64,000 nt of DNA from Astropecten irregularis (GCA_963971285.1 OZ020258.1:9444614-9508613); one strand, 5' to 3'; counted from the stretch's first letter, positions 54,001-61,678 are shown. Made by a program: numbers and translations. Notes: generated by a model not told the origin, from the letters alone.

Positions 54001-56152
54001 AATTGCGTGTGCGTGCGCTGTTGACTTGAAGACCGGTTTTCCAAAGTCTCCCATTGACTGGAGCAGGAGTTGAACCAGCAACCTCTGGAATACCGGACCT
54101 GCGCTCTTACCAACTGAGATATCCAGCCCTGGTTCGAATCCAGCTCCAGTCAATTTTTCTTTGATCACTTTTCAATGACTTGAAATTAATCCATTCAGTT
54201 TCCCTTGTGGTTATTTGATGATCATTTTCCATTTCATTGAAAAGTGAACAAAGAACAATCGACTGGAGCGGGAGTCGAACCAGCAACCTCTGGAATACCG
54301 GACTGTCGCTCTTACCAACTGAGCTATCCAGGCCTGGTTTGAATCCCGCTCCAGTCAATTCTTTGTTCACTTTTCAATGACTTAAAATTAATCCAGTCAG
54401 TTTTCCTTGTGGTTATTTGATGATCATTTTCTATTTTGTAAAAACGTTCTATGGACGTGTTAAGACCACATAAAGTCTAAAATCATTCATTCTGTGGACA
54501 TCCTTTGTTCCGAAGTCCACAATGCATACATGTTAGTATAGGTTTGTACACATTGCTATTAGGATTAATTTGCAATGATGCATTTTCTTCCCTCAGCCGA
54601 TCTCCGCCAATTGCACAACAAGAACGAGCAAAACCTGAAAGAACCGGGAAGCTCGCAGTCACCTTTGCTCAACGCTGCCAGTGTTTTAGCAGGTAGGTGG
54701 TTCGGTAGGGTGCAGTGGTCTAGGTGCCTGGTTTATCATCGTAAACTCAAGATTGCCGGGGTTAGTTTGACGGATTTTGGGGTTGAGCCCAGCCATATGG
54801 AGAGGGGATGTTTGTGTCTCTGAAATGTGACTGTAAACGATATTTTTTATTTGTGTGGCCTAACAAATGTAATAGAGTAATCAAGTTTTCTGGGTTAACA
54901 TGTATAACAAAACATACATGATTGTTTTACATACCTTATGTGGACTTTGTTCTCGTGTACTGACCAAATGGACATCTTTAAACCATTGGTATTTGAACTG
55001 TACCCATCTTTTCATGATGAAATTTGGTCCGAATATCCTTTGAATGATAAACTTCATTTGGCGACGAATAAAGACACATTGAAAATGTCTCCTTTTGGCA
55101 TTTTCGTTGGCATCAAAACATTATGAGGACATGTGCGAGTCCACATAACGTCTTGGGATCCTGCAATATGTGGACGTCCTTTGTCTTGAAGTCCACACTG
55201 TGCATGCTACGCCTGTGCACAAAGGCAAAGGAGGATGCATTTTGTTCTGATATTAAGAAATCATTACTGGGGAAAGAATTGGGGAACATTTTCGAACAGA
55301 TCATGTTTCACAAAATGGCACAAAGTCTTCTCCTGAAGTTGAATTTTGTTTTTCCTCCTTGATTTTATGCAGAGAAATCACCTCGACCTGGTGCCGCTGA
55401 GGGACCCATCGCTGAACCACCACCAGTCAGTACTGCACCTAAAGATCCTAAGGACGAATACAAGGAATACCTCAGACAACAGGTACCAGACCAATTTCCA
55501 AATGTTTGTGTATGGCGCTAGAGGGCGCCCTTCCCTGTGCAAGGATCTCAATATCAGAGCTTAATGTATGGTGCGTTCATTTATGGCTAATACATGAGTC
55601 GACACTAGTCAACCTCATCCCCATCTTCGCTCCAGTCAATTTTTCTTTGTTCACTTTTCAATGACTTCAAATTCAGTCAGTTTCCCTTGTGGTTATTTGA
55701 TGATTATATTAATTAAAAAGCCGTATCCTCTTTGAGTGATCCCCCATGTACCGTTCCCAGGTTGCAGCATTGTTGCGTGTATCATTGAAACGATCCCTGG
55801 GGTGTGGCGGTGTGTGCGTGGTTTCATGGCTTCTGACTGCCAAACGAACAAAGATAATTGACTATGGGGGTCACCACCAACGTAGATCTCCTGAATACCG
55901 TACAGGTACTCTACCAACTGAGCCATCCAGCCCTACGTATCAAAATCCTGCAGTATTAGAATATAAACTTGTCTAAAATTTAATTTTTATTTTCTGCTTT
56001 AGGTTGAGGACAAAAAGAAACGGGAGGCGGCCTTGAAGGAGAAGATCCGCTTGGAGGAGGAGCGGGAGGAGAGGCGTCTTGCCGACCAGCGAGTGAAGAT
56101 GCAGAGGGACTTTGAGTTGGAGCAGCAACGCTTGAAGGAAAAGGAGGAAGAG
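18039..56152 (+). CDS. CSPP1: CSPP1, centrosome and spindle pole associated protein 1 (34 exons, 3' end outside window)
   Basis: Coding exons: 18039-18128, 21812-21890, 22594-22700, 23581-23667, 23944-24054, 24730-25022, 25529-25619, 25720-25775, 27226-27264, 28109-28202, 29301-29347, 29987-30108, 31384-31480, 31953-32010, 33002-33219, 33688-33785, 34842-34904, 35762-35797, 36170-36196, 36918-36947, 37972-38046, 40090-40170, 40957-41028, 41821-41880, 43611-43667, 44932-45036, 46243-46305, 46696-46737, 52192-52342, 52827-52938, 53535-53682, 54597-54692, 55373-55482, 56003-56152. Every junction is GT-AG and in phase; the sum is 3,165 nt (1,055 codons) with no stop. CSPP1 binds microtubules at centrosomes, spindle poles and the ciliary axoneme. 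Family hallmarks: the N-terminal [49 protein letters not shown] and Glu/Lys/Arg-rich coiled coils. The human long form is about 1,200 aa, so a C-terminal part is missing. The start has a good context (caccATGG); an acceptor at 17989-17990 suggests an upstream 5' UTR exon. Confidence 0.95.
18583..18972. mobile_element. TTAA-type MITE in CSPP1 intron 1
   Basis: Left terminus TTAAAGGGAGCATATATAGG, right terminus the near complement ending CTGCCTTTTAA. The right 190 bp is repeated at about 35296-35490. Confidence 0.75.
19035..21622. mobile_element. 2.6-kb transposon with eight 15-bp subterminal repeats and a decayed frame
   Basis: Termini GGGCAATTCCAGC and the complement. GTAACGGACATGACA occurs at 19052, 19230, 19418, 19441, 19786 and 21226, and inverted at 21051 and 21072. 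The antisense strand has broken coding-like stretches: about 20563-20420 (contains [12 protein letters not shown]) and 20362-20212 (contains [14 protein letters not shown] then acidic residues). The latter resembles C-terminal domains of some DNA transposases, from memory only. Lies in CSPP1 intron 1. Confidence 0.8.
22272..22380. mobile_element. MITE, GGGGTCGATTTCAC family
   Basis: Short copy in CSPP1 intron 2; the right end is diverged (GTGAAAGCGACC). Confidence 0.7.
22850..23525. repeat. Degenerate minisatellite, CTGACCACCAACCA units
   Basis: Units of about 13-14 bp with a looser higher-order repeat marked by GACCACTTGAAA. In CSPP1 intron 3. Minus-strand frames of Val/Ser/Gly/Trp repeats come from it. 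Confidence 0.9.
24246..24648. mobile_element. hAT-type MITE with 8-bp target duplication
   Basis: Termini CAGTGTTGTA and TACAACACTG; flanks CGCATATG (24238-24245) and AGCATATG (24649-24656) match at 7 of 8. The interior is rich in GGCCTCGG. It ends about 80 bp before CSPP1 exon 6. Confidence 0.85.
24730..33785 (+). CDS. CSPP1: CSPP1 exons 6-16: Pro/Gln/Arg-rich middle, coiled coil and [10 protein letters not shown] motif
   Basis: Exon 6 (293 nt, the largest) is Gln/Pro-rich then acidic/basic and ends in [13 protein letters not shown]. Exons 7-10 are Tyr/Asp/Arg/Pro-rich with low complexity. Exons 13-14 give a charged helix ([22 protein letters not shown]). Exon 15 is Gln/Pro-rich. Exon 16 holds [14 protein letters not shown] (about residues 547-560), one of the most recognisable CSPP1 blocks. 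The exon 10 donor is followed by a 122-bp tandem array that repeats the donor itself. A SINE ends about 45 bp before exon 7 and a MITE ends about 25 bp before exon 10. Confidence 0.93.
25110..25258. mobile_element. MITE fragment, GGGAGACTTTTG family
   Basis: Right part of the family found complete at 25852-26413: shares the TTTTCCTGCGTCTTTTT and GCTGCCCTCTATCGACAG blocks and ends CAAAAGTCTCCCATTA. Confidence 0.7.
25259..25490 (+). mobile_element. tRNA-derived SINE in CSPP1 intron 6
   Basis: Body, then GGCTGGATGGCTCAGTTGG, GGTTCGAATCCC and GTCAATTTTTCTG. The tRNA-like acceptor arms (GGCTGGA / TCTAGTC) still nearly pair. It ends about 40 bp upstream of exon 7. Confidence 0.88.
25852..26413. 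mobile_element. 562-bp MITE, GGGAGACTTTTG family
   Basis: Termini TAATGGGAGACTTTTG and CAAAAGTCTCTCATTA. In CSPP1 intron 8; no intact frame. Confidence 0.78.
26698..26980. mobile_element. hAT-like MITE with GATAG target duplication
   Basis: Left end CAAGGCTTGAAATATCC, right end GAAATTCGAGCCCTG, flanked by GATAG at 26693-26697 and 26981-26985. A relative in the opposite orientation is at 36384-36674. A small inverted pair (GATAGACG...CTCGCC) follows to about 27137. Confidence 0.8.
27720..28083. mobile_element. MITE, AGGTAGTATC family, copy with TTAA flanks
   Basis: AGGTACTATCATACTTTGG to the complement, with TTAA on both sides. Ends about 25 bp before CSPP1 exon 10. Confidence 0.82.
28203..28790. 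repeat. 122-bp tandem array carrying exon 10's 3' end and donor
   Basis: The donor context GACTGG|GTATGT recurs at 28203 (real exon 10 donor), 28325, 28447, 28569 and 28691, spacing 122 bp each. Each copy also carries the preceding exon-derived TCAATGATCCTCAGGCTTAT. A half-unit (GACTGGGTACCTATGGG) lies in each period. Confidence 0.93.
28794..28985. mobile_element. MITE related to 12797-13010
   Basis: Shares GGCTTGAGGCTAGG-type ends and CCCTTCATTTCATTTAG. Directly followed by a SINE fragment to about 29090. Confidence 0.7.
28986..29245. mobile_element. SINE fragment and ACGTTTCGATCC repeat in CSPP1 intron 10
   Basis: 28986-29090 is the second half of the tRNA-SINE (GTTAGAATCC B box, TTTTTCTTTGTTCACTTTTC tail). 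29127-29245 is an inverted repeat (GGCCTGACGTTTCGATCC ... GATTGAAACGTATCAGGCC) also seen in part at 50515-50645 and 63944-64000. Confidence 0.6.
29590..29960 (+). mobile_element. tRNA-derived SINE ending upstream of CSPP1 exon 12
   Basis: Full order: TTTCCCTTGTG body, TTCTGACTGCC, GCTGGATGGTTCAGTCAGT, GGTTCGAATCC, then TTCACCTTTCACTG. The tail ends about 30-50 bp from the exon 12 acceptor (29985-29986). Confidence 0.82.
30130..30470. mobile_element. MITE, TTGTGTTGCCC family
   Basis: Begins TTATTGTGTTGCCCTCAAGTG, contains GGTCGGTCAGTC and GGTCGGTCGCTGA, ends near ACAACAATTTTT. A second copy is at 56715-57045. In CSPP1 intron 12. Confidence 0.7.
30702..31298. mobile_element. Two foldback MITEs in CSPP1 intron 12
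   Basis: 30710-30832 is the GGGGTCGATTTCAC family. 31092-31298 has termini GGCCAATTTCATAGAGCT and the complement, with TTGCTTAAGCAGC inside; relatives at 31554-31614 (left half), 49193-49443 and 49833-50076. Confidence 0.75.
32448..32795. mobile_element. MITE, AGGTAGTATC family
   Basis: Complete left end, diverged right end. In CSPP1 intron 14. About 32820-32930 carries a short repeat with GCGGTAACACCATG. Confidence 0.78.
34110..34520 (+). mobile_element. Dimeric tRNA-SINE in CSPP1 intron 16
   Basis: Order: B box and tail, body, second tRNA-like block (34380-34440), second tail and body start. Two overlapping units are therefore joined head to tail. Confidence 0.82.
34842..46737 (+). CDS. 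CSPP1: CSPP1 exons 17-28: run of 12 short phase 1-1 exons
   Basis: Lengths are 63, 36, 27, 30, 75, 81, 72, 60, 57, 105, 63 and 42 nt, all multiples of three, each starting and ending in phase 1; together 711 nt or 237 residues (about 563-799). The sequence is Gly/Pro/Arg/Gln-rich until exon 26, which begins a conserved block: [19 protein letters not shown], then [20 protein letters not shown] and [14 protein letters not shown]. Exons 17-20 are micro-exons and the least certain. Exon 23 could also begin at 40966 (9 nt shorter, in frame). The exon 21 donor is weak (CAAG|GTGCCC); reading through it stops at 38076-38078. Confidence 0.82.
35093..35490. mobile_element. Composite MITE in CSPP1 intron 17
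   Basis: Left part (TTAAAGGTACAATACATGAT) matches 52364-52630; right part (about 35296-35490) matches 18785-18972. It looks like one element built from or inserted into another. Confidence 0.65.
36384..36674. mobile_element. hAT-like MITE, opposite orientation to 26698-26980
   Basis: Left AGGGCTCAAATTTCG, right ATATTTCAAGCCCTG. Between CSPP1 exons 19 and 20. Confidence 0.78.
37219..37364. mobile_element. Foldback element with hammerhead-like core
   Basis: Perfect 22-bp inverted arms starting GATCGGTTTGCGGAAACACC (37219-37240) and complement (37343-37364). Between them CTGATGA (37252), a 6-bp stem ACTAG...CTAGT and GAAAC (37278). Right-hand copies are at 53344-53456 and about 33575-33612. 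Confidence 0.65.
38921..39360. mobile_element. 440-bp MITE, AAGGCCTTTTCACAC family
   Basis: Termini AAGGCCTTTTCACACGACGC and the complement. Inside are inverted CTCAACCATTGAGA motifs. A relative with internal repeats lies at 52966-53335. In CSPP1 intron 21. Confidence 0.82.
39483..39545. repeat. Near-perfect 63-bp hairpin
   Basis: Arms of 31 bp (AATTTTCAAATTAGCATGTC and complement) around a single central base. Confidence 0.9.
40222..40690. repeat. 21-bp minisatellite in CSPP1 intron 22
   Basis: About 20 copies of a 21-bp unit containing CCCCTGGTCATTGCCTT. Because 21 is a multiple of three, several frames on both strands stay open (up to 212 codons); all are repeat peptides. Confidence 0.95.
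41138..41503. mobile_element. MITE, AGGTAGTATC family, inverted copy
   Basis: Complete; the interior runs opposite to the other copies. In CSPP1 intron 23. Confidence 0.82.
42034..42398. mobile_element. hAT-like MITE, CAGGGTTCTAGCCA termini
   Basis: CAGGGTTCTAGCCAG and TGGCTAGAACCCTG bound 365 bp in CSPP1 intron 24. Target duplication is not visible. Confidence 0.78.
42399..43610. other. CSPP1 intron 24, remainder
   Basis: A possible unsupported exon follows TTTTGCAG at 42833-42840; it would read 19 codons in phase then stop. Otherwise nothing. Confidence 0.4.
43790..44680. repeat. CTCAGAATCC minisatellite in CSPP1 intron 25
   Basis: About 10-bp units arranged in a longer repeat with CCTTAAAAACCCTCCACAA. 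Frames through it are artefacts. Confidence 0.93.
45240..46075. repeat. 55-bp minisatellite in CSPP1 intron 26
   Basis: Six or more nearly identical 55-bp units from 45339 to about 45690 (contain GGCCAGTATTTGGACAGTAC), flanked by diverged units. Sub-units of AGTATTTGG are visible. Confidence 0.95.
46930..48000. repeat. About 92-bp satellite-like array in CSPP1 intron 28
   Basis: About eleven units containing CAAGCACCAGTTTTCT and CTCAGCCTCGGTACCCAGCT. Diverged copies continue to about 48300. Confidence 0.93.
48381..48785. mobile_element. Two short MITEs in CSPP1 intron 28
   Basis: 48381-48531: GGGGCCGATTTCACGAAGCA and complement. 48612-48785: second copy of the 5511-5685 family. Confidence 0.78.
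49193..50076. mobile_element. Two foldback MITEs, GGGGCCAATTTCA family
   Basis: 49193-49443 and 49833-50076 share interior and termini (GCCAATTTCATAGAGCTGC and complement). In CSPP1 intron 28. Confidence 0.82.
50077..52191. other. CSPP1 intron 28, 3' part
   Basis: 50515-50645 is an inverted-repeat fragment related to 29127-29245. 50700-50880 is a SINE with B box GGTTCGAATCCC and the usual tail. The rest shows no feature. Confidence 0.5.
52192..56152 (+). CDS. CSPP1: CSPP1 exons 29-34: conserved NPWG block and C-terminal coiled coil
   Basis: Exon 29 begins [14 protein letters not shown]. Exon 30 gives [18 protein letters not shown] and ends SYQAILQQQ. Exon 31 is a charged helix leading into [13 protein letters not shown] (about residues 915-927) and MRDNRGKIV, the strongest CSPP1 signature in the window. 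Exon 33 ends [10 protein letters not shown] and exon 34 is 50 residues of nearly pure charged coiled coil ([20 protein letters not shown]...). Exon 34 ends in phase 0 with a consensus donor (gtaaga at 56153), so at least one more exon follows; none is recognisable to 64000. Confidence 0.94.
52364..52630. mobile_element. TTAA-type MITE with inserted hairpin
   Basis: Begins TTAAAGGTAAAATAAATGAT and matches 35093-35210, interrupted by a hairpin at about 52443-52554 (arms with TAACTTACTTTTTTAAAAG). In CSPP1 intron 29. Confidence 0.7.
52966..53460. mobile_element. Diverged AAGGCCTTTTCACAC element and hammerhead-like fragment
   Basis: 52966-53335 contains three tandem CCTGGTGAATCCTTGAGA segments; 53344-53456 repeats the CTGATGA...GAAAC fragment and right arm of 37219-37364. 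In CSPP1 intron 30. Confidence 0.7.
53908..54385. mobile_element. Two inverted SINE pairs in CSPP1 intron 31
   Basis: Each reads tail and tRNA-like block on the minus strand, then the 3' half of a tRNA block and tail on the plus strand, joined at CCAGNCCTGGTT. Units: about 53908-54182 (with an insertion) and 54233-54385. Confidence 0.82.
53936..54053. mobile_element. 118-bp palindromic MITE nested in a SINE
   Basis: TGGGAGACTTTGGAGAACCG to the complement, splitting GAAAAA from TTGACTGG of the SINE tail. Related termini at 25852-26413. Confidence 0.85.
55630..55935. mobile_element. SINE with inverted tRNA block in CSPP1 intron 33
   Basis: Plus-strand tail and body (GTTTCATGGCTTCTGACTGCC ... 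CACCACCAACGTAG) followed by the tRNA-like block on the minus strand (ACCAACTGAGCCATCCAGCC), joined at ACGTAG. Confidence 0.8.
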
Positions 56153-56714
56153 GTAAGATTTAGACTTAGGCTGCATCCCAATCTGTTGTCTAGAGCTGGG
56201 TCTAGGTCTTCGCTCCATTGGAAATACGCGGAGACACCAAGATGATAGACCTAGCCGTAGCTCTGGAAGCCTGTTTTGGACACGGCCTTAGATCTTCTTT
56301 GAGTGTCTGTTTGCAATTTAATTTAGATGTTGTTCTGTTGCCAGTATTCTCTCTGCCAGTATTATGACTGCTTATACAGAATCCTTCCAAAGGTTCAGCC
56401 TAGGAAACGCTGAGTAGTGACTTTACTACTGTGACCGGGTTTAAAATAAGGGAACGGAGGGAGAGCGGCTTGAGATTTGATCTGTGGTCTCCACTGATTT
56501 ATTTGATTATCTGTAAGGACGAAGAGAGAGCTTAAGTTTTAATAACAAACGTCTCACTTCTTCGTCGATAACAGTAATTGATTCAAAATCATAATACAAT
56601 TGAAACAATTCAAAATAAATAGGAATAATGAAATAGAAAATAAGTAGAAACTGTACATTAAACAAAACACGCTACAACATGGTAAATCTTCAGGGATCTT
56701 AGCCATCCTGGCAA

Positions 56715-57393
56715 ATTGTTGTGTTGCCCTAAAGTGGAAAAATTAAAATTTTTGGTCGGTCGGTCAATTTTTTTCTTTTCTTTTTTGTTTTGTTTTTTTG
56801 GCCGACTTTCAAACATTTAAGAATAAATACTGTGTCGTTCATATACATGGTCACCAGGGCTTATAAATCAACGGTCTTGGGTCGTTTTGAGGAGACACGC
56901 TTTTTTACTGCTAAATCTTACATTTTCTGTCAAAAATGGTGAGTTTTTATACTTAAGGACTCAGAGAAAAAAAAAATCCTGACCCAAAGTTTTGGCATTT
57001 TACGGTCGGTCGCTGAGGGCAACTCAACAATTTTTTTGTTCAGCCTAATAAGATTGTTAAAAAAAGACAAGATTATACAATACATTAAAGGTAGTATCAT
57101 ACTTTGGCAGCCTACCGAAACAGAAATCTTCACAGATATAAATTTACGGATTAGAACCATACCGTTACATTTTTTTCTGCCTGAAATGCTGTATTTATCC
57201 AGAAAAGATTTAAACCACTGACCAAAATTATTTTTTATCTTTTAAAGATAAAAAATAAATACTGTGGCCGTTTTTCACTGTTTTCTTAAAAGTGGGCACC
57301 GTATGAGACTGAAGGTTTCACAGATGACTGTTACTGTATCTTCTTGATATTTATGCCTAAGAATCTGTATTTCTTTGACAAAAACCAAAGTAC
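56715..57393. mobile_element. Two MITEs after CSPP1 exon 34
   Basis: 56715-57045 repeats the 30130-30470 element. 57088-57393 is the AGGTAGTATC family with a degraded right end. Confidence 0.75.
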
Positions 57394-57930
57394 ATAAATC
57401 ATATTACATTTAATCAACAATGAAGTTTGCCACAAAGATTAAAACTGAATTCAAATCATGATTGATATGAAAATTTTTCAAGATTGTTTAAAATTGAAAA
57501 ATTACACAGGTTTACTATTTGATAAAATTGAATTGTGCAACATTAATTAAAAAGGAATTCAAGTCATGATTACTTGTGGCATTGATAAAACTTATATGCC
57601 TTAATTGCTTGCTTAAACACATCTTTGCTGATACATTGCATGTTATTTTTTTAAATGCCTTTTTTAGAACTTCAGATTTAAATGATTTTAAAGTGTTGTG
57701 GATCTTTATTTGCATGCAAGATGTTTGATAATATCTTAATGCATTTATGCTTTACTAGCATTTGCTCAGTGAATATGCAGTCGATTTCACAAAGATTTAC
57801 GTCTTTTACATGAGTTGTTCCTGTTTCTATAGTAACTAGTATTTGTGACATCACAGGTTGCTTAGCAATTACGATTGATATATGTTACGATCTGTCTTAG
57901 TCTTTTGTGAAATCGAGCCCAGGATGTTGT

Positions 57931-58654
57931 TTACAAGTGAAGTTTTGGTGCAATAGTAGGGCGTTTGCATATTGCATTTAGTTTCCAGTTGCATCCCGCA
58001 TCGTGCCACTTGCCATTTATAAACCACACAGCACCACAGTCTTCTTTAAAATATTTTACATCATCATCTGGCTGGCCATCACTACGATCCCACTTCATGG
58101 TGTGGTCTCCAGCTTCAACCCAGTTACACTCCCATACACCTAGAATCATGAAATGAATTGATTCAGATGATTAGTTTATAAACCAGGCAAATAGCATAGA
58201 AAATCGCTGATAGATTTGTGTAAGTTTTAGTCAAAATTTCTTTCATGCATTGTTCTCATTTCAAAGATTCTACATGTACAACACTTGTATCTCAAAATTG
58301 CCCTTGACTTTTGTACACTTTCCTATACTGAATTAACAAACCTTCATTTTGGAGATCATTGCAGTCGATCCAAAATGGTGTCACATTAGTCATGGTAGTG
58401 TTCACCAGGAATGCAGTTTCTTCCTGAGACTGTGGGAGAACCATCACTGCTCCCATCTTGATGCACTCCTGTTTGGCTTTAGCCCATTCTATTTTACGGA
58501 TCTCTTTGTAGCACATGCCATTCCATTGGTGCCAAGTAGAAAGACACCTACCAGTACCTCTCATAGAGGCTGCACACATCCCATTATCACCAGCACATTG
58601 GGTTATCATGCACAGGCCTATCCAGCCAAAGACAAAACGCTTCGGCAACTTCAT
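57931..58654 (-). CDS. Secreted C-type lectin, copy 1 (2 exons)
   Basis: Exons 58654-58342 and 58139-57931 (stop TAA), one phase-1 intron, 522 nt, 173 aa. The N-terminus is a signal-like hydrophobic stretch ending near CAG (residues 20-22). The rest is one C-type lectin domain: the long-form pair Cys37/Cys48, then Cys64, Cys98/Cys109, Cys139, Cys154 and Cys162 in the canonical pattern. The QPD motif (127-129) is the galactose-type sugar/calcium signature; the usual WND is WHD (149-151), so calcium and sugar binding are uncertain. N-glycosylation sequons at Asn85 and Asn90. Such lectins in invertebrates bind microbial or self glycans; the ligand here is unknown. It is antisense to CSPP1, 1.8 kb past that gene's last visible exon, and is a tandem duplicate of the gene at 60924-61678. 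Confidence 0.95.
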
Positions 58655-60317
58655 ATTCAGATGCTTCCAGACCGACTTTCAGTATTGAAATAAAGACTGA
58701 AGGTTGTTTTCGTCAGTTTGATAAATACAATCCAGCATCACTGCTGTTCACATACACGCTCCTCCGCCAATATCGATCAGTATAAATTAGTCCATCGAAG
58801 CAGTCTTTGTTCTTTGTTGAAGTGGAACAGATTCAGAGAAGCCTGCAGTCAATTAGTAAGGCTCGTGTTCCGAAAACAAAAAAAAATCTCTTTTGATCTG
58901 ACCATTTACCATTTGAAGGCCAGTAACTCTTCCAGTCTGTTCTCAATTTGATCTTTCATTTCTATGCTCCCTACAATTGTCCTTGCTTCATTGATCTATG
59001 GAGGTAGTCAGTCACGGTTGTTATGGCCAGATATTGAAGAGACCTTTTACAATTTGTCCTACTTTGCCCTTTTCATCAATTCTTAGTCCTTCATACATTT
59101 ATTAGACTATTAAGACAAGCAGTGTGTTGTCAGCTCAATATATTCTATACGCCCACTCAATTCAAGTTGCATATGAAATCTCATGAGGTATTGCCTACCA
59201 CATGAACCAGTTGAACCATGAAGCAGTTTTAAATGAACAGTTTGTGCTTGAATTTCATTGTTGTCTGCAGTGAAAATTAAAAATGCTGTATCTTTGAAGG
59301 GTTGCAATAAGCCATGTTGTGACTTGAACTTTGAAAAGGATGTCAGCCTAATCACATTTTTGGTTTAATGAATCATTTTATAAAATTGATTTGAGTTGTG
59401 GTAGAAATTATATGAAGAAGTTATCCCTTGTCCATTTTGTATTATGAGCTATTTACTGCAAGAATTGACAATGGGAGATGCTTGACTACAGCCCTGTAAA
59501 TGCTGCCCTCATTGGCCTAATTTAGACAGGTTTCTTCTGGATCACCTGTATGTTCTTCTTCTGGATCACCTGTATGATCTTCATACATCGTCCAGATTGT
59601 TTATAGTACAAATGTACAAACTCCTTTTCCCCCTTGATTAATTATATCAGTTATTCCATTTTTCCCCGCAACGAATTCAGCATTATGTTGGTAGCAAATT
59701 ATTTTGTTGTTTTATAAATCCATGTATTCAAACAGACTCAATGAAGACAATGAGGAAGAACTGATTTTTTCCATTGTCGTCATCTAAGATCATTTATTGA
59801 TCAATATTTACTCAATCCAATATTTGCCATCAGTTGTTACTTTCATGATCTTTGTTCACTCTCTAAATGGCCTTATGGCTGTCTTCTACCTTCAGATATT
59901 TACACATTCAGAATCGTTTCTTTAATGGGACAATATTTTTCGTTTTACATTCGATTTTTATAAACAATATTATGAACAATAATGTTAGTTGCAAATGTAC
60001 ATGTGGTCATACCTTCAGAATTTCACTTGGAACCGAAGATTAAAAGTAATGTTCACAGTGCTCTCAATTACTCAGAATACATGCATACCCAGATTATACT
60101 GTACATGTACTTGTACTCTGCCTTTGCAAGGAATATATTGATGTGTGTAACATTTTCATAATATTCCTTTTTTTAAATTCTGTGAAGATGTATTCAAAAG
60201 TGCTTTACAGTTAGGCAAAAATAAAGATAGTGAAATACAATTAAACTTAAATCAGAGTGCTCTAATCACAGGAAAAGTGGTAATCAACAGTAAATTGTGC
60301 CACAAAGATTAAAAGTG

Positions 60318-60560
60318 AATTCAGTTTATCCTCAAGATGACAAGAGTTTACTGACCGAAACGTCAAGTTAACTGGCTATTTTTAGAGCCACACAACTAAA
60401 AAAAAAAGAGTAAAACTTTTGTTTCAAGGTGTTACCTCAAAATCAATTATCTTATGTACTTCCGCCATGCAAAGCCTCAAATCTAACTAAGTCAATTCAA
60501 AGTCATTGAAAAGTGAACAATGAAAAATTTACTGGAGTGGGATTCGAACCAGCGACCGTA
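60318..60560. mobile_element. Repeat cluster specific to duplication unit 2
   Basis: Contains CTGACCGAAACGTCAAG, an AAGGTGTTACCTCAAAATC block also seen near 32831 and 34552, and a SINE tail with B box (GATTCGAACC). Absent from the matching place in unit 1. Confidence 0.65.
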
Positions 60561-60923
60561 AGTTAATTTAAATCATAATTCACATGAACATTTTCAAGAT
60601 TTTTTAATTTTGTCAAATTACACATATTTTTACTTTCAACTGATAAAATTGAAATATAGCACAATTATTAAAAATTAATTAAAATCTAGTTTTATTTTGG
60701 TTAATTGATTAAACTAATGTGCCTTGATTAGTTGCTTTAAACACATCTTTGCTGATACATTGCACACTGTGCGCTTGTTTTTAAAAAATGCGGCCCCCTT
60801 TTTTTTTAGAAATTCAGATTCAGTTTATATCAATGAGATAGTTCTTAATTTCCATGTACATGTTTGATAATATCTGAATCATTTATGCTTTACTAGCCTT
60901 TGCTCAGTGAATCAGGATGTTGT

Positions 60924-61678
60924 TTACAAGTGAAGTTTTGGTGCAATAGTAGGGCGTTTGCATATTGCATTTAGCTCCAAGTTGCATTCTCCATCGTGCC
61001 ACTTGCCATTTGTAAACCACACAGCACCGCAGTCTTCATTCCCCGATTTTACATTATCATCTGGCTGGCCATCACTACGATCCCACTTCATGGTGTGGTC
61101 TCCAGCTTCAACCCAGTTACACTCCCATTCACCTTGAATAATGAAAGTAAATTGATTCATTGTCAGGACATGAAGATCAAATTGATGTATAAACCAAGGA
61201 AATAACATAGAAAATTGCTGAATGTGTAGGTTTTAGTCAAAAATTGTTACATACAATGTTCTCATTTTAAAGATATTACACGTACAACACTTCTACCACA
61301 AAATTGCCCTTGACTTTACCTTTCCTATACTGAATGATGTTTGGAGGGTGAAAATTTAATTAACAAACCTTCATTTTGGAGATCATTGCAGTCGATCCAA
61401 AATGGTGTCATATTAGTCATGGTGTTCACCAGGAATGCAGTTTCTTCCTCAGACTGTGGGAGAACCATCACTCCTCCCATCTTGATGCACTCCTGTTTGG
61501 CTTTAGCCCATGGTAGTTTGTGGATCTCTTTGTAACACATGCCATTCCACTGGTGCCAAGTAGAAAGACACCTACCAGTACCTCTCATAGAGGCTGCACA
61601 CATCCCATTATCACCAGCACATTGGGTTATCATACACAGGCCTATCCAGCCAAACATGAATCGTTTTGGCAGCTTCAT
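60924..61678 (-). CDS. Secreted C-type lectin, copy 2 (2 exons)
   Basis: Exons 61678-61369 and 61132-60924, 519 nt, 172 aa; the same single phase-1 intron as copy 1. The signal region, all CTLD cysteines, QPD and WHD are kept. Differences cluster in the loop after QPD (DNVKSGNEDCG against DDVKYFKEDCG) and before the last cysteines (WHDGECNLELN against WHDAGCNWKLN), that is around the presumed ligand face, and one codon is lost near NTM, removing the first sequon. Flanks are duplicated too, so this is a recent tandem copy. Both copies look intact. Confidence 0.95.

Noticed and set aside
59110..59355. 81-codon minus-strand frame repeated at 63041-63286
   Set aside because: It is conserved only because it lies in the recent tandem duplication; no signal, domain or splice support.
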